DNA of 25,800 nt from an uncultured Desulfobacterales bacterium (GTDB lineage: Bacteria; Desulfobacterota; Desulfobacteria; Desulfobacterales; JAFDCJ01): positions 1 to 25,800 of the forward strand of contig CALZJV010000029.1 in NCBI GenBank assembly GCA_945787595.1, given 5' to 3'. This document shows positions 1 through 8,496 of this stretch, in pieces (position 1 is the first letter of the stretch; the number at the start of each line of letters is the position of its first letter). The notes below the pieces were generated by a model, which saw only the letters and a program-made list of their open reading frames with translations, made no database searches and was not told the DNA's origin. A program made the translations under genes and the position numbers.

Positions 1-455
1 TATTGATGGAGCCTGCAAAAGGCTACAGCGTTACTTACAAAAGACCGCCTGGATTTCCTTCCGTACCATTGGCCATGGCCGAGGCCAAAGTTGTACTGAC
101 CCCCATGTCCGACACGGTGCGTTTCGCGGGCACCCTTGAACTTGCAGGATTCGACATGTCGATTAATAAACGACGGTTGCATGCTATCCTCAAGGCCGTA
201 ACCGCATACTTTCCGGATATCGATACGGATGCACTTGAGTTAATTGAAATCTGGCGCGGATTGCGGCCCTGTTCGCCCGATGGGCTGCCTTATCTTGGAA
301 GATCCCGACTCTATGATAATGTTATCATTGCAACCGGCCATGGCATGAAGGGCATTTCGTTGGCACCAATAACAGGTAAAATTGTCTCCCAGCTTGCATC
401 CGGTCAAACGCCGGCAATGGACTTGACCGTTTGCAGTGTAGAGCGTTTTAACTAA
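1..455 (+). CDS. D-amino-acid dehydrogenase/oxidase-like flavoprotein, C-terminal part (cut by window edge)
   Basis: The reading frame is open from the left edge and stops at TAA 453-455, so only about the last 150 residues are seen and the true start lies outside. The protein resembles the C-terminal half of DadA-type FAD-dependent D-amino-acid dehydrogenases: an N-terminal PAKGYSVTYKRP stretch (substrate domain), a central EIWRGLRPCSPDGLPYLG block, and the FAD-contacting IATGHGMKGISLAP motif near the end. Members oxidatively deaminate D-amino acids and pass electrons to the membrane quinone pool. Other DAO-superfamily enzymes (glycine or sarcosine oxidase) share this tail, so substrate is not settled. 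A hairpin repeat follows at 476-528 and may act as its terminator. Confidence 0.8.
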   Translation, partial: LMEPAKGYSVTYKRPPGFPSVPLAMAEAKVVLTPMSDTVRFAGTLELAGFDMSINKRRLHAILKAVTAYFPDIDTDALELIEIWRGLRPCSPDGLPYLGRSRLYDNVIIATGHGMKGISLAPITGKIVSQLASGQTPAMDLTVCSVERFN

Positions 456-475
456 TCTTTATCACATCGTTAAAA

Positions 476-528
476 GCCCTTTCCAAGGGCCAACCAAAGC
501 CTGGTCCTCTGGGCCAGGATTCTTTACT
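476..528 (+). repeat. Hairpin repeat, copy 1 (possible terminator after the dadA-like gene)
   Basis: Two hairpins lie side by side. The first is GCCCTT-TCC-AAGGGC at 476-490. The second is CCTGGTCC-TCT-GGGCCAGG at 500-518, with one G-T wobble, followed by ATTCTTTACTTTT. The segment 495-528 recurs nearly unchanged at 14022-14054 and, interrupted by an insertion, at 18547-18612. The T-rich tail would allow weak intrinsic termination of the upstream gene. It ends only 12 bases before the start of the methyltransferase gene. Confidence 0.75.
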
Positions 529-540
529 TTTAAAAACAAA

Positions 541-1665
541 ATGAGCGCAAACAGACTAGAGCAGGCTATCAGAAAAAAAATCGATAGGGCGGGGCCCATT
601 ACTTTCGAGCGCTTCATGGATTTGAGTCTCTATCATCCCGAATTTGGCTACTATGCAAATAAAAGATTAAAGATAGGCCCTCATGGAGATTACTACACTT
701 CGTCGCATCTGCATCCTATTTTTAGCTGGCTGATTGCAAATCAACTGGATGAAATCAAACGAATTTTGAAAGACCCTGATGACTTTACAGTGCTTGAAAT
801 CGGAGCCGGAAGAGGATACCTGGCAGAGGGAATTGTAAACTATGCCCAAAAGACCTTAAAATGGAAAGGGAACTGGAAATACATTATTGTTGAGAAAAAT
901 CCTCGCATTTTTGAGGACCAGATGAAACTTCTAGACCCTTATAAATCGAGAGTCGTGTGGAAAACTTCTTTTGAGGAGATGGACCAATTTTGCGGCTGCG
1001 TCATTTCAAATGAGTTATTAGACGCCTTCCCCGTTCACCTGGTAGTGATGAAAGACCGGTTTCAAGAAGTCTTTGTGGGAACAAGTGATAAGGGATTCAA
1101 GGAGATATACGGGGATATAAGGACCTCTGATCTGGCGGGGTACATAAGCCAATATAAGATACCCGAAATCAGCGGCTATCGGACCGAGATAAATTTAAAT
1201 ATTTGGGATTACCTTAAAAACCTGGATAAAATACTGTCGGAGGGATTTGTTATTTCAATCGACTATGGATATTCTGCGCGAGAATACTATGCAGCTGAAA
1301 GAAACAAAGGAACACTTTTCTGCTATTACAGGCATAGGGTGAATGATAATCCTTACACCAATATAGGGGATCAGGACATCACGGCACACGTGAATTTCAC
1401 ATCTCTCGCAGATTGGGGAAATAGGCTGGGTTTTAAGACGATCGGGTACTGTCCGCAGGGACTTTTTCTGGCTTCTTTGGGTATTGATGAAATCGTCTCA
1501 AGGGAATTAGAAACGAATCCGAATTTTCAAAATGAACTGCTGAAAATTAAAGGACTTCTATTTGGTATGGGCGATACCCATCAGGTGTTAATCCAGAATA
1601 AAGGTAAGGCGGAAATTCAAAACTTGAGAGGATTTGGGCTCAAAAACAGGATGGAAAGGCTTTAA
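541..1665 (+). CDS. MidA/NDUFAF7-family SAM-dependent methyltransferase (DUF185)
   Basis: This 374-residue protein has the usual length and layout of the DUF185/MidA family. The N-terminal LEQAIRKKIDRAGPITFERFM block fits the family start, so ATG 541 is chosen although no clear Shine-Dalgarno precedes it. The SAM-binding motif I VLEIGAGRGY is at about residues 84-93 and the family motif NELLDAFPVH at about 157-166. The mitochondrial homologue NDUFAF7 dimethylates an arginine of NDUFS2, the NuoD counterpart, during complex I assembly; bacterial roles are less clear. Its closeness to a nuo operon is suggestive, though an ATPase gene lies between them. Its stop shares the palindrome TTAA (1662-1665) with the stop of the convergent ATPase gene. 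Confidence 0.85.
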   Translation: MSANRLEQAIRKKIDRAGPITFERFMDLSLYHPEFGYYANKRLKIGPHGDYYTSSHLHPIFSWLIANQLDEIKRILKDPDDFTVLEIGAGRGYLAEGIVNYAQKTLKWKGNWKYIIVEKNPRIFEDQMKLLDPYKSRVVWKTSFEEMDQFCGCVISNELLDAFPVHLVVMKDRFQEVFVGTSDKGFKEIYGDIRTSDLAGYISQYKIPEISGYRTEINLNIWDYLKNLDKILSEGFVISIDYGYSAREYYAAERNKGTLFCYYRHRVNDNPYTNIGDQDITAHVNFTSLADWGNRLGFKTIGYCPQGLFLASLGIDEIVSRELETNPNFQNELLKIKGLLFGMGDTHQVLIQNKGKAEIQNLRGFGLKNRMERL

Positions 1666-3074
1666 TCTCGAAGTATTTCATCCAATACCACAAAATGATG
1701 AAAGTAGCCGGAATCTTTTAGTGATTTATCAGGACCATAGAGGCTAATTAGTGCTTTTTCTAGAACATAGCCACGCGGCAACTTGAAAAGAGTGCACCTT
1801 TTTTCCATTTCCGGAATAATCTTGGTATTTATTTTCCTTCTCTGATGTTTGATTTCGCAGACCGTTATCACGTGATCAGCCCGTTTGTATAAAAGATCAA
1901 TTTGGAAGCCTTGATCATTTTTACTAAAATATGGCGAGGCCAATAAAAGATCATCTGCAAAACCCATGATAGCCGCCAATTTTCTTGCCTGTTTCAGGCA
2001 AAACCTTTCGAAAGCAAAGCCCAACCAAGAATCAAAACTATCTTTTGTCAAGGTGTCAAACAATCTGTTTGAACTACTTTCGCTAATTATACGGAGATTG
2101 GGTTCTATATACTTGAAATAAAAAACAAGGAATTCATCCGATAGTTCATATTTTTTTAACTTCGAATTTATGCCACGATCAAACGGTATAAAGGAGCGTA
2201 TGATTTCGGCCCTTTCAAGATTTTCGAGATATAGTTTTAAACCACCACCTGATGCGACTCCAGTTTTTACACTGATTTCACCTTGTGAATAAATTCCGTT
2301 TTTCAACAGATGGATAATCTTTAGGTAGTTTTTGGCTTCTTTAAATTGACTATAAAAGATACGATTAATTTCATTTAACATGATCCCATGAGAGGAAAAA
2401 CATAGCATGTTTATATTCTGGTTAAACGAACGATTTGGGTTTACCTGCTCCAAATACTTAGGCACCCCGCCAAAAACCAACTGATATTTTAATATTTCTT
2501 CATAATTCCTTTTTTTACCAATAAGTTGTGAGGCTTCAGGTGGACCAAGACCTTTTAAAAGCATTTCCAGAGTAGTCCGACCGTAAAGAGCTTTCGAATG
2601 TAATACTTTTTTTATCATGAACGAAGCTACTGAGCCACAAAGGATCAGCATAAAATTTTTATTTTTCCAGTGATTATCCCAAAAGAATTTGAGCAGTGAA
2701 ACAAGTTTGCTTCGGCCTACAGCCATCCATTGTAGCTCATCCAAAAACAGTATTTTTTTAACCCTGGTTTTCGTTTTAAAAAGCCGATCCGTAAGATATA
2801 TGAATACTTGCTCCCAATTTTTAAAAACAACGCTATCCAAAATCGGATCATCGATTTGGTTTTTTAATTGTTCTTTAAAATGTTCAATTTGCGAAGGTGC
2901 CGTTTCACCCTCTAAAGCTTCAAATCCAAAAAAAGTATGCTTTTTTTCAGAAAAGTGCTTTATCAGGCTGCTTTTACCAATTCTGCGCCGACCATACAAT
3001 ACAACCAGTTCACTTTTACCCGATTGATAGGCATCCTCTAAAAGTTTCAATTCCTTTTTTCTGCCTACAAACAT
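1662..3074 (-). CDS. AAA ATPase (ATPase_2) with C-terminal DUF234 / PD-(D/E)XK-like domain
   Basis: This 470-residue protein begins MFVGRKKELKLLE, typical of the archaeal-type ATPase_2 family. Walker A GRRRIGKSS is at about residues 28-36 and Walker B KILFLDELQW at about 107-116. The C-terminal third fits DUF234, with GFQIDLL (D393) and VCEIKHQ (E407, K409) spaced like a PD-(D/E)XK nuclease core. The start is supported by AGGAGGA six bases upstream of the ATG. The gene is clearly more AT-rich than the nuo genes, suggesting separate ancestry. Its promoter lies within inverted repeats (3103-3198), which suggests autoregulation or a host-independent cassette. The family's cellular role is unknown; a defence or mobile-element role is inference. 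Confidence 0.85.
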   Translation of the reverse strand: MFVGRKKELKLLEDAYQSGKSELVVLYGRRRIGKSSLIKHFSEKKHTFFGFEALEGETAPSQIEHFKEQLKNQIDDPILDSVVFKNWEQVFIYLTDRLFKTKTRVKKILFLDELQWMAVGRSKLVSLLKFFWDNHWKNKNFMLILCGSVASFMIKKVLHSKALYGRTTLEMLLKGLGPPEASQLIGKKRNYEEILKYQLVFGGVPKYLEQVNPNRSFNQNINMLCFSSHGIMLNEINRIFYSQFKEAKNYLKIIHLLKNGIYSQGEISVKTGVASGGGLKLYLENLERAEIIRSFIPFDRGINSKLKKYELSDEFLVFYFKYIEPNLRIISESSSNRLFDTLTKDSFDSWLGFAFERFCLKQARKLAAIMGFADDLLLASPYFSKNDQGFQIDLLYKRADHVITVCEIKHQRRKINTKIIPEMEKRCTLFKLPRGYVLEKALISLYGPDKSLKDSGYFHHFVVLDEILRD

Positions 3075-3102
3075 GATTGTCCTCCTATGTGGCTAAATGC
3101 AA

Positions 3103-3141
3103 AATCCGCAAACAAAAAGATAATAATATTGTTTGCGGATT
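3103..3141. repeat. Perfect 13-bp inverted repeat overlapping the ATPase promoter (operator-like)
   Basis: AATCCGCAAACAA (3103-3115) and its exact reverse complement (3129-3141) are separated by 13 bases. One arm fills the promoter spacer and the other sits at the predicted transcription start. This is the placement expected of a repressor site, or of a leader hairpin. Confidence 0.75.
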
Positions 3142-3148
3142 ATGTCAA
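3120..3148 (-). promoter_or_regulatory. Sigma70-type promoter of the DUF234 ATPase
   Basis: On the minus strand, a -35 TTGACA (3148-3143) and a -10 TATTAT (3125-3120) are separated by 17 bases. Transcription would start near 3113, giving a leader of about 38 bases that contains the AGGAGGA ribosome site. The arm at 3129-3141 of the first inverted repeat lies entirely in the spacer. Confidence 0.75.
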
Positions 3149-3161
3149 AATAAAATTTCTG

Positions 3162-3198
3162 ATCCGCAAACAACAAATAAATAATTTCTTTTGCGGAT
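3162..3198. repeat. Second ATCCGCAAA inverted repeat upstream of the ATPase promoter
   Basis: ATCCGCAAA (3162-3170) and TTTGCGGAT (3190-3198) form a second palindrome with the same 9-base core as the pair at 3103-3141, now with a 19-base spacer. The four half-sites alternate in orientation upstream of and across the promoter. Confidence 0.7.
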
Positions 3199-3281
3199 TT
3201 TGGGTCTAGTCGCTTTTTATGGAAGAAAAGGTCCCGTGAAATTTGATATCTAGGTGTTTTAGAAACCGAGGATAAAAGGGG

Positions 3282-3452
3282 TTATTCTTCGAGGATCAAG
3301 TCCACTTTCTTTTTTGAACCCATGCGCATTTTTAGTTTGTCTAAAAACCAGCCCAGGATAGAAAAATTTGTCGTCGCATCAAAAGGTATGTCCGGCCAAT
3401 TTTGAGCGGGATGTTCGACGCGGTCCGAATTGTTTTCTTTCTTTCCTTCCAT
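3282..3452 (-). CDS. Candidate 56-residue small protein downstream of nuoN
   Basis: An ATG at 3452 opens a 56-codon frame ending in TAA at 3284-3282. The peptide starts MEGKKENNSDRVEHPAQNWP. Its hydrophobic centre NFSILGWFLDKL is followed by a basic stretch (KMRMGSKKK) and an acidic end (LILEE). Composition looks protein-like: Trp, Pro and charged residues are spread sensibly. GAGG lies about nine bases upstream of the ATG. It is on the same strand as nuo, 172 bases after the nuoN stop, so it could be the last gene of the operon. I do not recognise the family and it may be spurious. Confidence 0.4.
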   Translation of the reverse strand: MEGKKENNSDRVEHPAQNWPDIPFDATTNFSILGWFLDKLKMRMGSKKKVDLILEE

Positions 3453-3502
3453 TCCCTAACCTCAGAGCCTCGGCAACAAATAAATCAACAATCTTGCTTG
3501 TC

Positions 3503-3584
3503 TTTTGGCCCGTCTTCTGCGTTGCGCCAAAAGTCACATATAGACAATATGCTCCCATTGGCGCGCCTTGAAGACGAACCAAAA
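3503..3584. repeat. Large imperfect foldback after nuoN
   Basis: Arms at 3503-3532 and 3556-3584 are imperfect reverse complements. Paired blocks are TTTTGG/CCAAAA, CGTCTTC/GAAGACG and GCGCCAA/TTGGCGC, closing a loop of about 23 bases. It lies between the nuoN stop and the small ORF. No U-tract follows on the minus strand, so it is not a classic terminator. It could be a MITE-like repeat or an RNA stabiliser. Confidence 0.6.
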
Positions 3585-3624
3585 TCCGGCGCAATCTTTG
3601 TGTATTTATTTATTGCCGCGACCC

Positions 3625-5076
3625 TTAAATAAAAAACGGCTTGATGGCTTTCACGGCCATTTCCATGAATGGTGCCGGGTAAACGCCCGGGATCATGGTT
3701 CCTGCGGCGGATATGAAAAGCACTGTTCTACCGGCAATCCCCGTGCCAATCTCCTCGCGCGCCGCCGAGGGTTCTCTCATATACATGTAGAAAATAACTT
3801 TGGCGTAAAAGAACAGAGCGACTGCAGTTGCGACCACCCCCAAAACGGCCAGCCAATAATATTGAGCATTAACTGCAGCGGCAAGTATAAAGAATTTGGC
3901 AGTGAATCCCCCGGTGGGCGGCACCCCGGCCAGTGCCAGAAGGAATAGGGCCATAAAAAAGGCATACAGCGGGTGCTGGGCACCGAACCCTTTAAAATCA
4001 CTTATTTTTTCACCTTTGCCATTGCGCTTCACAAACAATGTCACCACGGCAAAGACACCCATATTCATAAAGGTATATACCAGCAAATAATACAACATGC
4101 CGGCAACACCCGTCTGATTGTAAACCAGAAGTCCGATTATGATGATACCGGCATGGGCGATGCTGCTGTAAGCCATCATTCGGATGATATTTTTTTGGGC
4201 GATGGCCACGACAGTGCCGAAAACCATTGTGGCAGCGGAAAGAAGCCATAGCAGCTTTGACCATTCAGGTTGAAATTCAGGCAAAGCCACTACGAAAATC
4301 CTCAGAAACGCCGCAAAGGCCGCCGCTTTGGATCCCACTGACAGCAAAGCGGTAATTGGAACAGGCGCCCCTTCATAAACGTCAGGCGCCCATAAATGAA
4401 AGGGGAAAAGCGCAACCTTAAATGCAAAGCCGGCCGCAATTAAGCCCATCGCAAGCAGTAAAAACGGATTGCCGGCTGAGCTCCCAACGACCTGTCGAGC
4501 AATTTCCGGCAGATTCGTGGTTCCGCCGAACCCATACGCAAACGATATACCATACAGCAGGATGCCGGAAGAAAGTGCTCCCAGAACAAAATACTTGAGC
4601 GCGCTTTCCACCGACCTGATTTTTTTGGATCCTAAGGCCACCAGCACATAAAATGAAATGGCCATGAGTTCCAGTCCGACATAGACATTTAAAAGGTCGT
4701 TCGAAGCGGCCATCACCATCATGCCGAGGGTGGCAAAAAGGATAATATAATAATATTCTCCGCTGTCGATACGTTGCTTTTTCACGTAATCCATGGAAAT
4801 GAGAGTGGTCAAGATGGCTGCAATGATAAAGATGATGCTGAAAAATGCTGAGAAGCGATCGGATATTACCGTGCCGCCGAAGGATGGAGCGGAATCAATG
4901 CTGTTGACCACGACCGGCAAAAGGACCAACAATCCAGCGACACTTAAATAACCCAGTATGGCCTTATTGCCTTTTGGCAAAAAGAAATCCAATATAAGCA
5001 CGGTTAACGCCAGACCTGTTAAGAGCATCTCCGGCATGACGGCATTAAAATTAATATTCAACGTTTCAAACAGCAT
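3625..5076 (-). CDS. nuoN: NADH-quinone oxidoreductase subunit N
   Basis: This 483-residue antiporter-like membrane subunit of complex I is one of the proton-pumping modules in the membrane arm. Family hallmarks are visible: VGLELMAISFYVLVA (TM5 glutamate), AFKVALFPFHLWAPDVYEGAP (TM7 lysine) and GGFTAKFFIL (late-TM lysine). An in-frame TTG 15 bases further upstream is possible, but the ATG at 5076 is preceded by GGAAGAG at suitable spacing and matches the family start. The start lies inside the tail of the upstream nuoM copy (19-base overlap), implying coupled translation. It is the last core gene of the operon. Confidence 0.95.
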   Translation of the reverse strand: MLFETLNINFNAVMPEMLLTGLALTVLILDFFLPKGNKAILGYLSVAGLLVLLPVVVNSIDSAPSFGGTVISDRFSAFFSIIFIIAAILTTLISMDYVKKQRIDSGEYYYIILFATLGMMVMAASNDLLNVYVGLELMAISFYVLVALGSKKIRSVESALKYFVLGALSSGILLYGISFAYGFGGTTNLPEIARQVVGSSAGNPFLLLAMGLIAAGFAFKVALFPFHLWAPDVYEGAPVPITALLSVGSKAAAFAAFLRIFVVALPEFQPEWSKLLWLLSAATMVFGTVVAIAQKNIIRMMAYSSIAHAGIIIIGLLVYNQTGVAGMLYYLLVYTFMNMGVFAVVTLFVKRNGKGEKISDFKGFGAQHPLYAFFMALFLLALAGVPPTGGFTAKFFILAAAVNAQYYWLAVLGVVATAVALFFYAKVIFYMYMREPSAAREEIGTGIAGRTVLFISAAGTMIPGVYPAPFMEMAVKAIKPFFI

Positions 5077-6779
5077 GTTAGGCTCTTCCAATGTTGATCC
5101 GGGTCGGTGAGATCCGAATGCGCTTGCTCACTGAGTATGACATAAGGCCTCAAGTCAGCAATTTGAGACTGGTTGCTGGAAACGGTTCCCCGTTCATCTT
5201 GCATGGTTTGATCTGCCCACCTTAAGCCCTTATTCGGTAAATTGGCCACCGGTGTTACAGGGTTTTTAAACGATTTTTCAGACGCCAGGCTCTTTTTGGC
5301 GTTTTGATGCACCATTTTAACCAGGTGGCTTAAAGAGGCATCCGTCACCCGTAAAAACGGTTGGGGATATATCCCTATCCAGAACACCAAGAGGATGATT
5401 GGTGTCACCGACACTAATTCTCTGAACCGCAAGTCCTTCAAAGGGTTTTGGCCACGGTATACGAAATCGCCCAAAAAAATCCTTTGGAACATCCACAGCA
5501 GATATACGGTTCCCAAAAGCACACCGATGACTACCGGTATGGCATAAAACCATCGGGCTTTGTAAGCTCCGATCAGGACGAAAAGTTCGCCGATAAAACC
5601 GTTGGTTACCGGCATCCCCATTGAAGAAAGCGATATAATCAAAAAGACAATTCCGTATACGGGCAGCACTTTGATCAGGCCGCTGTAGTCACCGATCATT
5701 CGGCGATGGGTTCTTTCATAGATCATACCGATCAGAAGAAAAAGAGCGCCAGTGCTGATGCCGTGATTTATCATCTGCATCAGTCCGCCTTTAATCCCTT
5801 CCAGGTTAAAGACGAATATCCCCAGCATCACATAGCCCATATGACTGACACTGGAGTAGGCCACCAGTTTTTTCATGTCCTTTTGGGCGATGGTGACATA
5901 GGCCCCGTACAGGATGGCGATGATTGAAAGTGCGATCATGAGCGGCGCAAAAAAGATGCTGGCATTGGGCAGCAACGGCAGGCTGAACCTGACAAAACCG
6001 TATGTCCCCAATTTTAGCAGGATGGCGGCCAGAAAAATACTACCTGCAGTCGGGGCCTCGGTATGAGCATCCGGAAGCCAGGTATGTAAGGGAAACATCG
6101 GCACCTTAACGGCGAAGCCCAGAAAGAAAGCCCAAAATATCCAGAATTGAATTCCGGGCGCAACGGGGTTTTCAAATAGAATTGCAGCATCAAAGGTATA
6201 GAGCCCTGTCATTTCGCCGTGATAAAAATAAAGAGCCAGAATACCTAACAGCATAAAAAGACTGCCGGAAAAGGTAAATAGGAAAAATTTAATCGCAGAG
6301 TATAGTCTTCTCTCGCTTCCCCAAATGCCGATGATAAAAACCATAGGGATTAAAACCACTTCCCAGAAAATGTAGAACAAAAACAGGTCCAGTGACATAA
6401 AAACACCGAGCACACCCGTTTCCACCACCAAGAAGAGTACCACATACGGCTTCAGCCTGACGGTTATTTCCGTCCAAGACGCCAGGATACAAATAACCGT
6501 TACAAAGGTTGTCATTAGCACCAGCAACAGGCTGATCCCATCCACTCCTAAAAAATACTGGATGCCGAACCGCTCAATCCAAATTGCTTTCTCCACCCAT
6601 TGAAATTCCGGTATGGCCGCATCAAAGGTCAGCGGCAGATAAAGTGAGAGCAAAAAGGTCGCTAATGAAATGGCAAGCGCAAACCATTTGAGGACGGCCT
6701 CCTGCTCCCTTTTCACCATGAAAACGATCAACACCGCTCCTAGGCTCGGCAGAAACGTTATTAATGAAAGTATGGGCAT
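5058..6779 (-). CDS. nuoM: NADH-quinone oxidoreductase subunit M, second copy
   Basis: This 573-residue antiporter-like subunit is the downstream member of two adjacent nuoM genes. All pump residues are present: TM5 Glu in IFWEVVLIP (E140), TM7 Lys in GFAVKVPMFPLHTWLPDAH (K225), TM8 Lys in LLKLGTY (K256), and TM12 Glu in NGFIGELF (E398). It should therefore be functional, not a relic. After the shared end (LRVTDASLSHLVKMV) it carries about 83 extra hydrophilic residues with no recognisable domain; typical NuoM is about 490-510 residues. That tail overlaps the nuoN start. The two copies differ clearly, so the duplication is old. It starts 23 bases after the first copy's stop. Confidence 0.95.
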   Translation of the reverse strand: MPILSLITFLPSLGAVLIVFMVKREQEAVLKWFALAISLATFLLSLYLPLTFDAAIPEFQWVEKAIWIERFGIQYFLGVDGISLLLVLMTTFVTVICILASWTEITVRLKPYVVLFLVVETGVLGVFMSLDLFLFYIFWEVVLIPMVFIIGIWGSERRLYSAIKFFLFTFSGSLFMLLGILALYFYHGEMTGLYTFDAAILFENPVAPGIQFWIFWAFFLGFAVKVPMFPLHTWLPDAHTEAPTAGSIFLAAILLKLGTYGFVRFSLPLLPNASIFFAPLMIALSIIAILYGAYVTIAQKDMKKLVAYSSVSHMGYVMLGIFVFNLEGIKGGLMQMINHGISTGALFLLIGMIYERTHRRMIGDYSGLIKVLPVYGIVFLIISLSSMGMPVTNGFIGELFVLIGAYKARWFYAIPVVIGVLLGTVYLLWMFQRIFLGDFVYRGQNPLKDLRFRELVSVTPIILLVFWIGIYPQPFLRVTDASLSHLVKMVHQNAKKSLASEKSFKNPVTPVANLPNKGLRWADQTMQDERGTVSSNQSQIADLRPYVILSEQAHSDLTDPDQHWKSLTCCLKR

Positions 6780-6802
6780 GGCCGTTATGTTTCCCCCTGC
6801 GG

Positions 6803-8395
6803 TTATTTAGCGTCTCCATGCGGTTTTGCATGGTCTGAGATATCCATCACGTCTCTTTTTACCCACGCGACGGTTCGGTCCTCTTCCATTTGGGCATGTT
6901 TTTCGTGGACCATCTCCACCAGATGGGATGTACCGGCTGAAGTTATACGCAGAAACGGTTTGGGGTAAACACCAATCCAGACGATGAGAATGATAATCGG
7001 CACCAGCGTCAGCACTTCCCTCGGATTCAGGTCCTTAAGCGCTTTGTTTTCTGGGCGTGTGATCCTGCCGAACATAATCCGTTGATACATCCAGAGCATG
7101 TATACAGCCCCCAGGATTATTCCGGTGGTTGCGAGCACGGCCGCCAGCGTGTTGGCCCTAAAGACGCCGATGAGGATCAGGATCTCGCCGATAAACCCGT
7201 TGGTGCCCGGAAGCCCGATAGATGAAAAGACGATCACCATGGCAAAAGCGGCAAACACCGGCATCACACGGGCAAGCCCCCCGAAATTTTCTATCCGTCG
7301 GGTATGTCTTCTTTCATATATCATGCCGACGATCAGAAAGAGCGCCCCGGTGGAAATTCCGTGATTTACCATCTGCAGAATCCCCCCCTCGATTCCTTGC
7401 TGATTCATGGCGAATATGCCCGCCATCACAAATCCCAGATGACTGACGCTGGAATAGGCCACCAGTTTTTTTATATCCTGTTGTGCCAGAGCAAGAAAGG
7501 CTCCGTATATAATGCCAATCACGGACAGTACCAAAATGAACGGAGTAAAAGCGATACTGGCGCTGGGAAGCAGCGGCAGATTGAATCTTAAAAAGGCATA
7601 GGTTCCCATCTTTAAGAGGATGCCGGCCAAAATCACGCTGCCGGCCGTGGGCGCTTCAACATGGGCGTCCGGAAGCCAGGTGTGAAACGGAAAGATTGGA
7701 ACCTTGATAGCAAACCCCAGGAAAAATGTGAGAAACACCCACCACTGAAGTTTATACGGATATGTTACCTCATAGAGGTTGAGCAGGTTGAAGGTGTACT
7801 GTCCGGTAATGTTACCATGGGCATAATAGAGCGCCAGAATTCCAACGAGCATGAAGACGCTGCCGAACATCGTATATAGAAAAAACTTGATCGTGGCATA
7901 CAGTTTACGCTCTCCGCCCCAGATACCGATCATAAAGTACATGGGAACCAAGCCTATCTCCCAGAAAAGAAAAAAGAGCACCAGATCTAGGGATACAAAA
8001 ACGCCGATCATGCCCGCCTCCATAAGCAACATACAGGTCATAAATCCCTTGACGCGGTCCTGAACGGCCGACCAGGAACACAGCACGCTGATCATGGCAA
8101 TAAACGTTGCCAGCAGCACAAGCAGCAGGCTCATGCCGTCTATTCCCAAAAAGTACTCGACTCCTATGTCGGGTATCCACGGAACTCTTTCCACAAACTG
8201 CATCTTGTACGTGCTGGCATCAAATCCGAAAAGAAGCGCTGCAGAAAGGAGCAGGTCAACCCCGGCTGCCCCCAAGGCTGTAAAACGCAGGGCATTTATA
8301 TTCTTTGCGGGAATAAATGCCAGCAGACATACACCTGCAACCGGAATAAAGATGAGGAGGCTCAAAATCGGGATTTCAAACACGTTTTCAATCAT
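6803..8395 (-). CDS. nuoM: NADH-quinone oxidoreductase subunit M, first copy
   Basis: This antiporter-like complex I subunit has 530 residues from ATG 8395. A TTG start four codons upstream is possible; neither has a strong ribosome site. Key residues are intact: LFWEIGLVPMY (TM5 Glu), GFAIKVPIFPFHTWLPDAH (TM7 Lys), LLKMGTY (TM8 Lys) and NGFIGEIL (TM12 Glu). It lies between nuoL and the second nuoM. In standard complex I a single NuoM sits between NuoL and NuoN, so two intact copies imply a longer membrane arm or alternative assemblies. The short hydrophilic C-terminus (EEDRTVAWVKRD) is unremarkable. Confidence 0.95.
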   Translation of the reverse strand: MIENVFEIPILSLLIFIPVAGVCLLAFIPAKNINALRFTALGAAGVDLLLSAALLFGFDASTYKMQFVERVPWIPDIGVEYFLGIDGMSLLLVLLATFIAMISVLCSWSAVQDRVKGFMTCMLLMEAGMIGVFVSLDLVLFFLFWEIGLVPMYFMIGIWGGERKLYATIKFFLYTMFGSVFMLVGILALYYAHGNITGQYTFNLLNLYEVTYPYKLQWWVFLTFFLGFAIKVPIFPFHTWLPDAHVEAPTAGSVILAGILLKMGTYAFLRFNLPLLPSASIAFTPFILVLSVIGIIYGAFLALAQQDIKKLVAYSSVSHLGFVMAGIFAMNQQGIEGGILQMVNHGISTGALFLIVGMIYERRHTRRIENFGGLARVMPVFAAFAMVIVFSSIGLPGTNGFIGEILILIGVFRANTLAAVLATTGIILGAVYMLWMYQRIMFGRITRPENKALKDLNPREVLTLVPIIILIVWIGVYPKPFLRITSAGTSHLVEMVHEKHAQMEEDRTVAWVKRDVMDISDHAKPHGDAK

Positions 8396-8496
8396 AAGTT
8401 GAGTCAATGGCTGAGATTGTCAACGAAATCTATTAATTTGATATCTTGGATGTGCCGACTTAGCTAACCGCACAGGTCGATAAGTTTGGTACGGCT

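Noticed and set aside
3379..3594. 71-codon minus-strand frame after nuoN
   Set aside because: It runs through the large foldback, has no domain, and overlaps the better small-ORF candidate in another frame.
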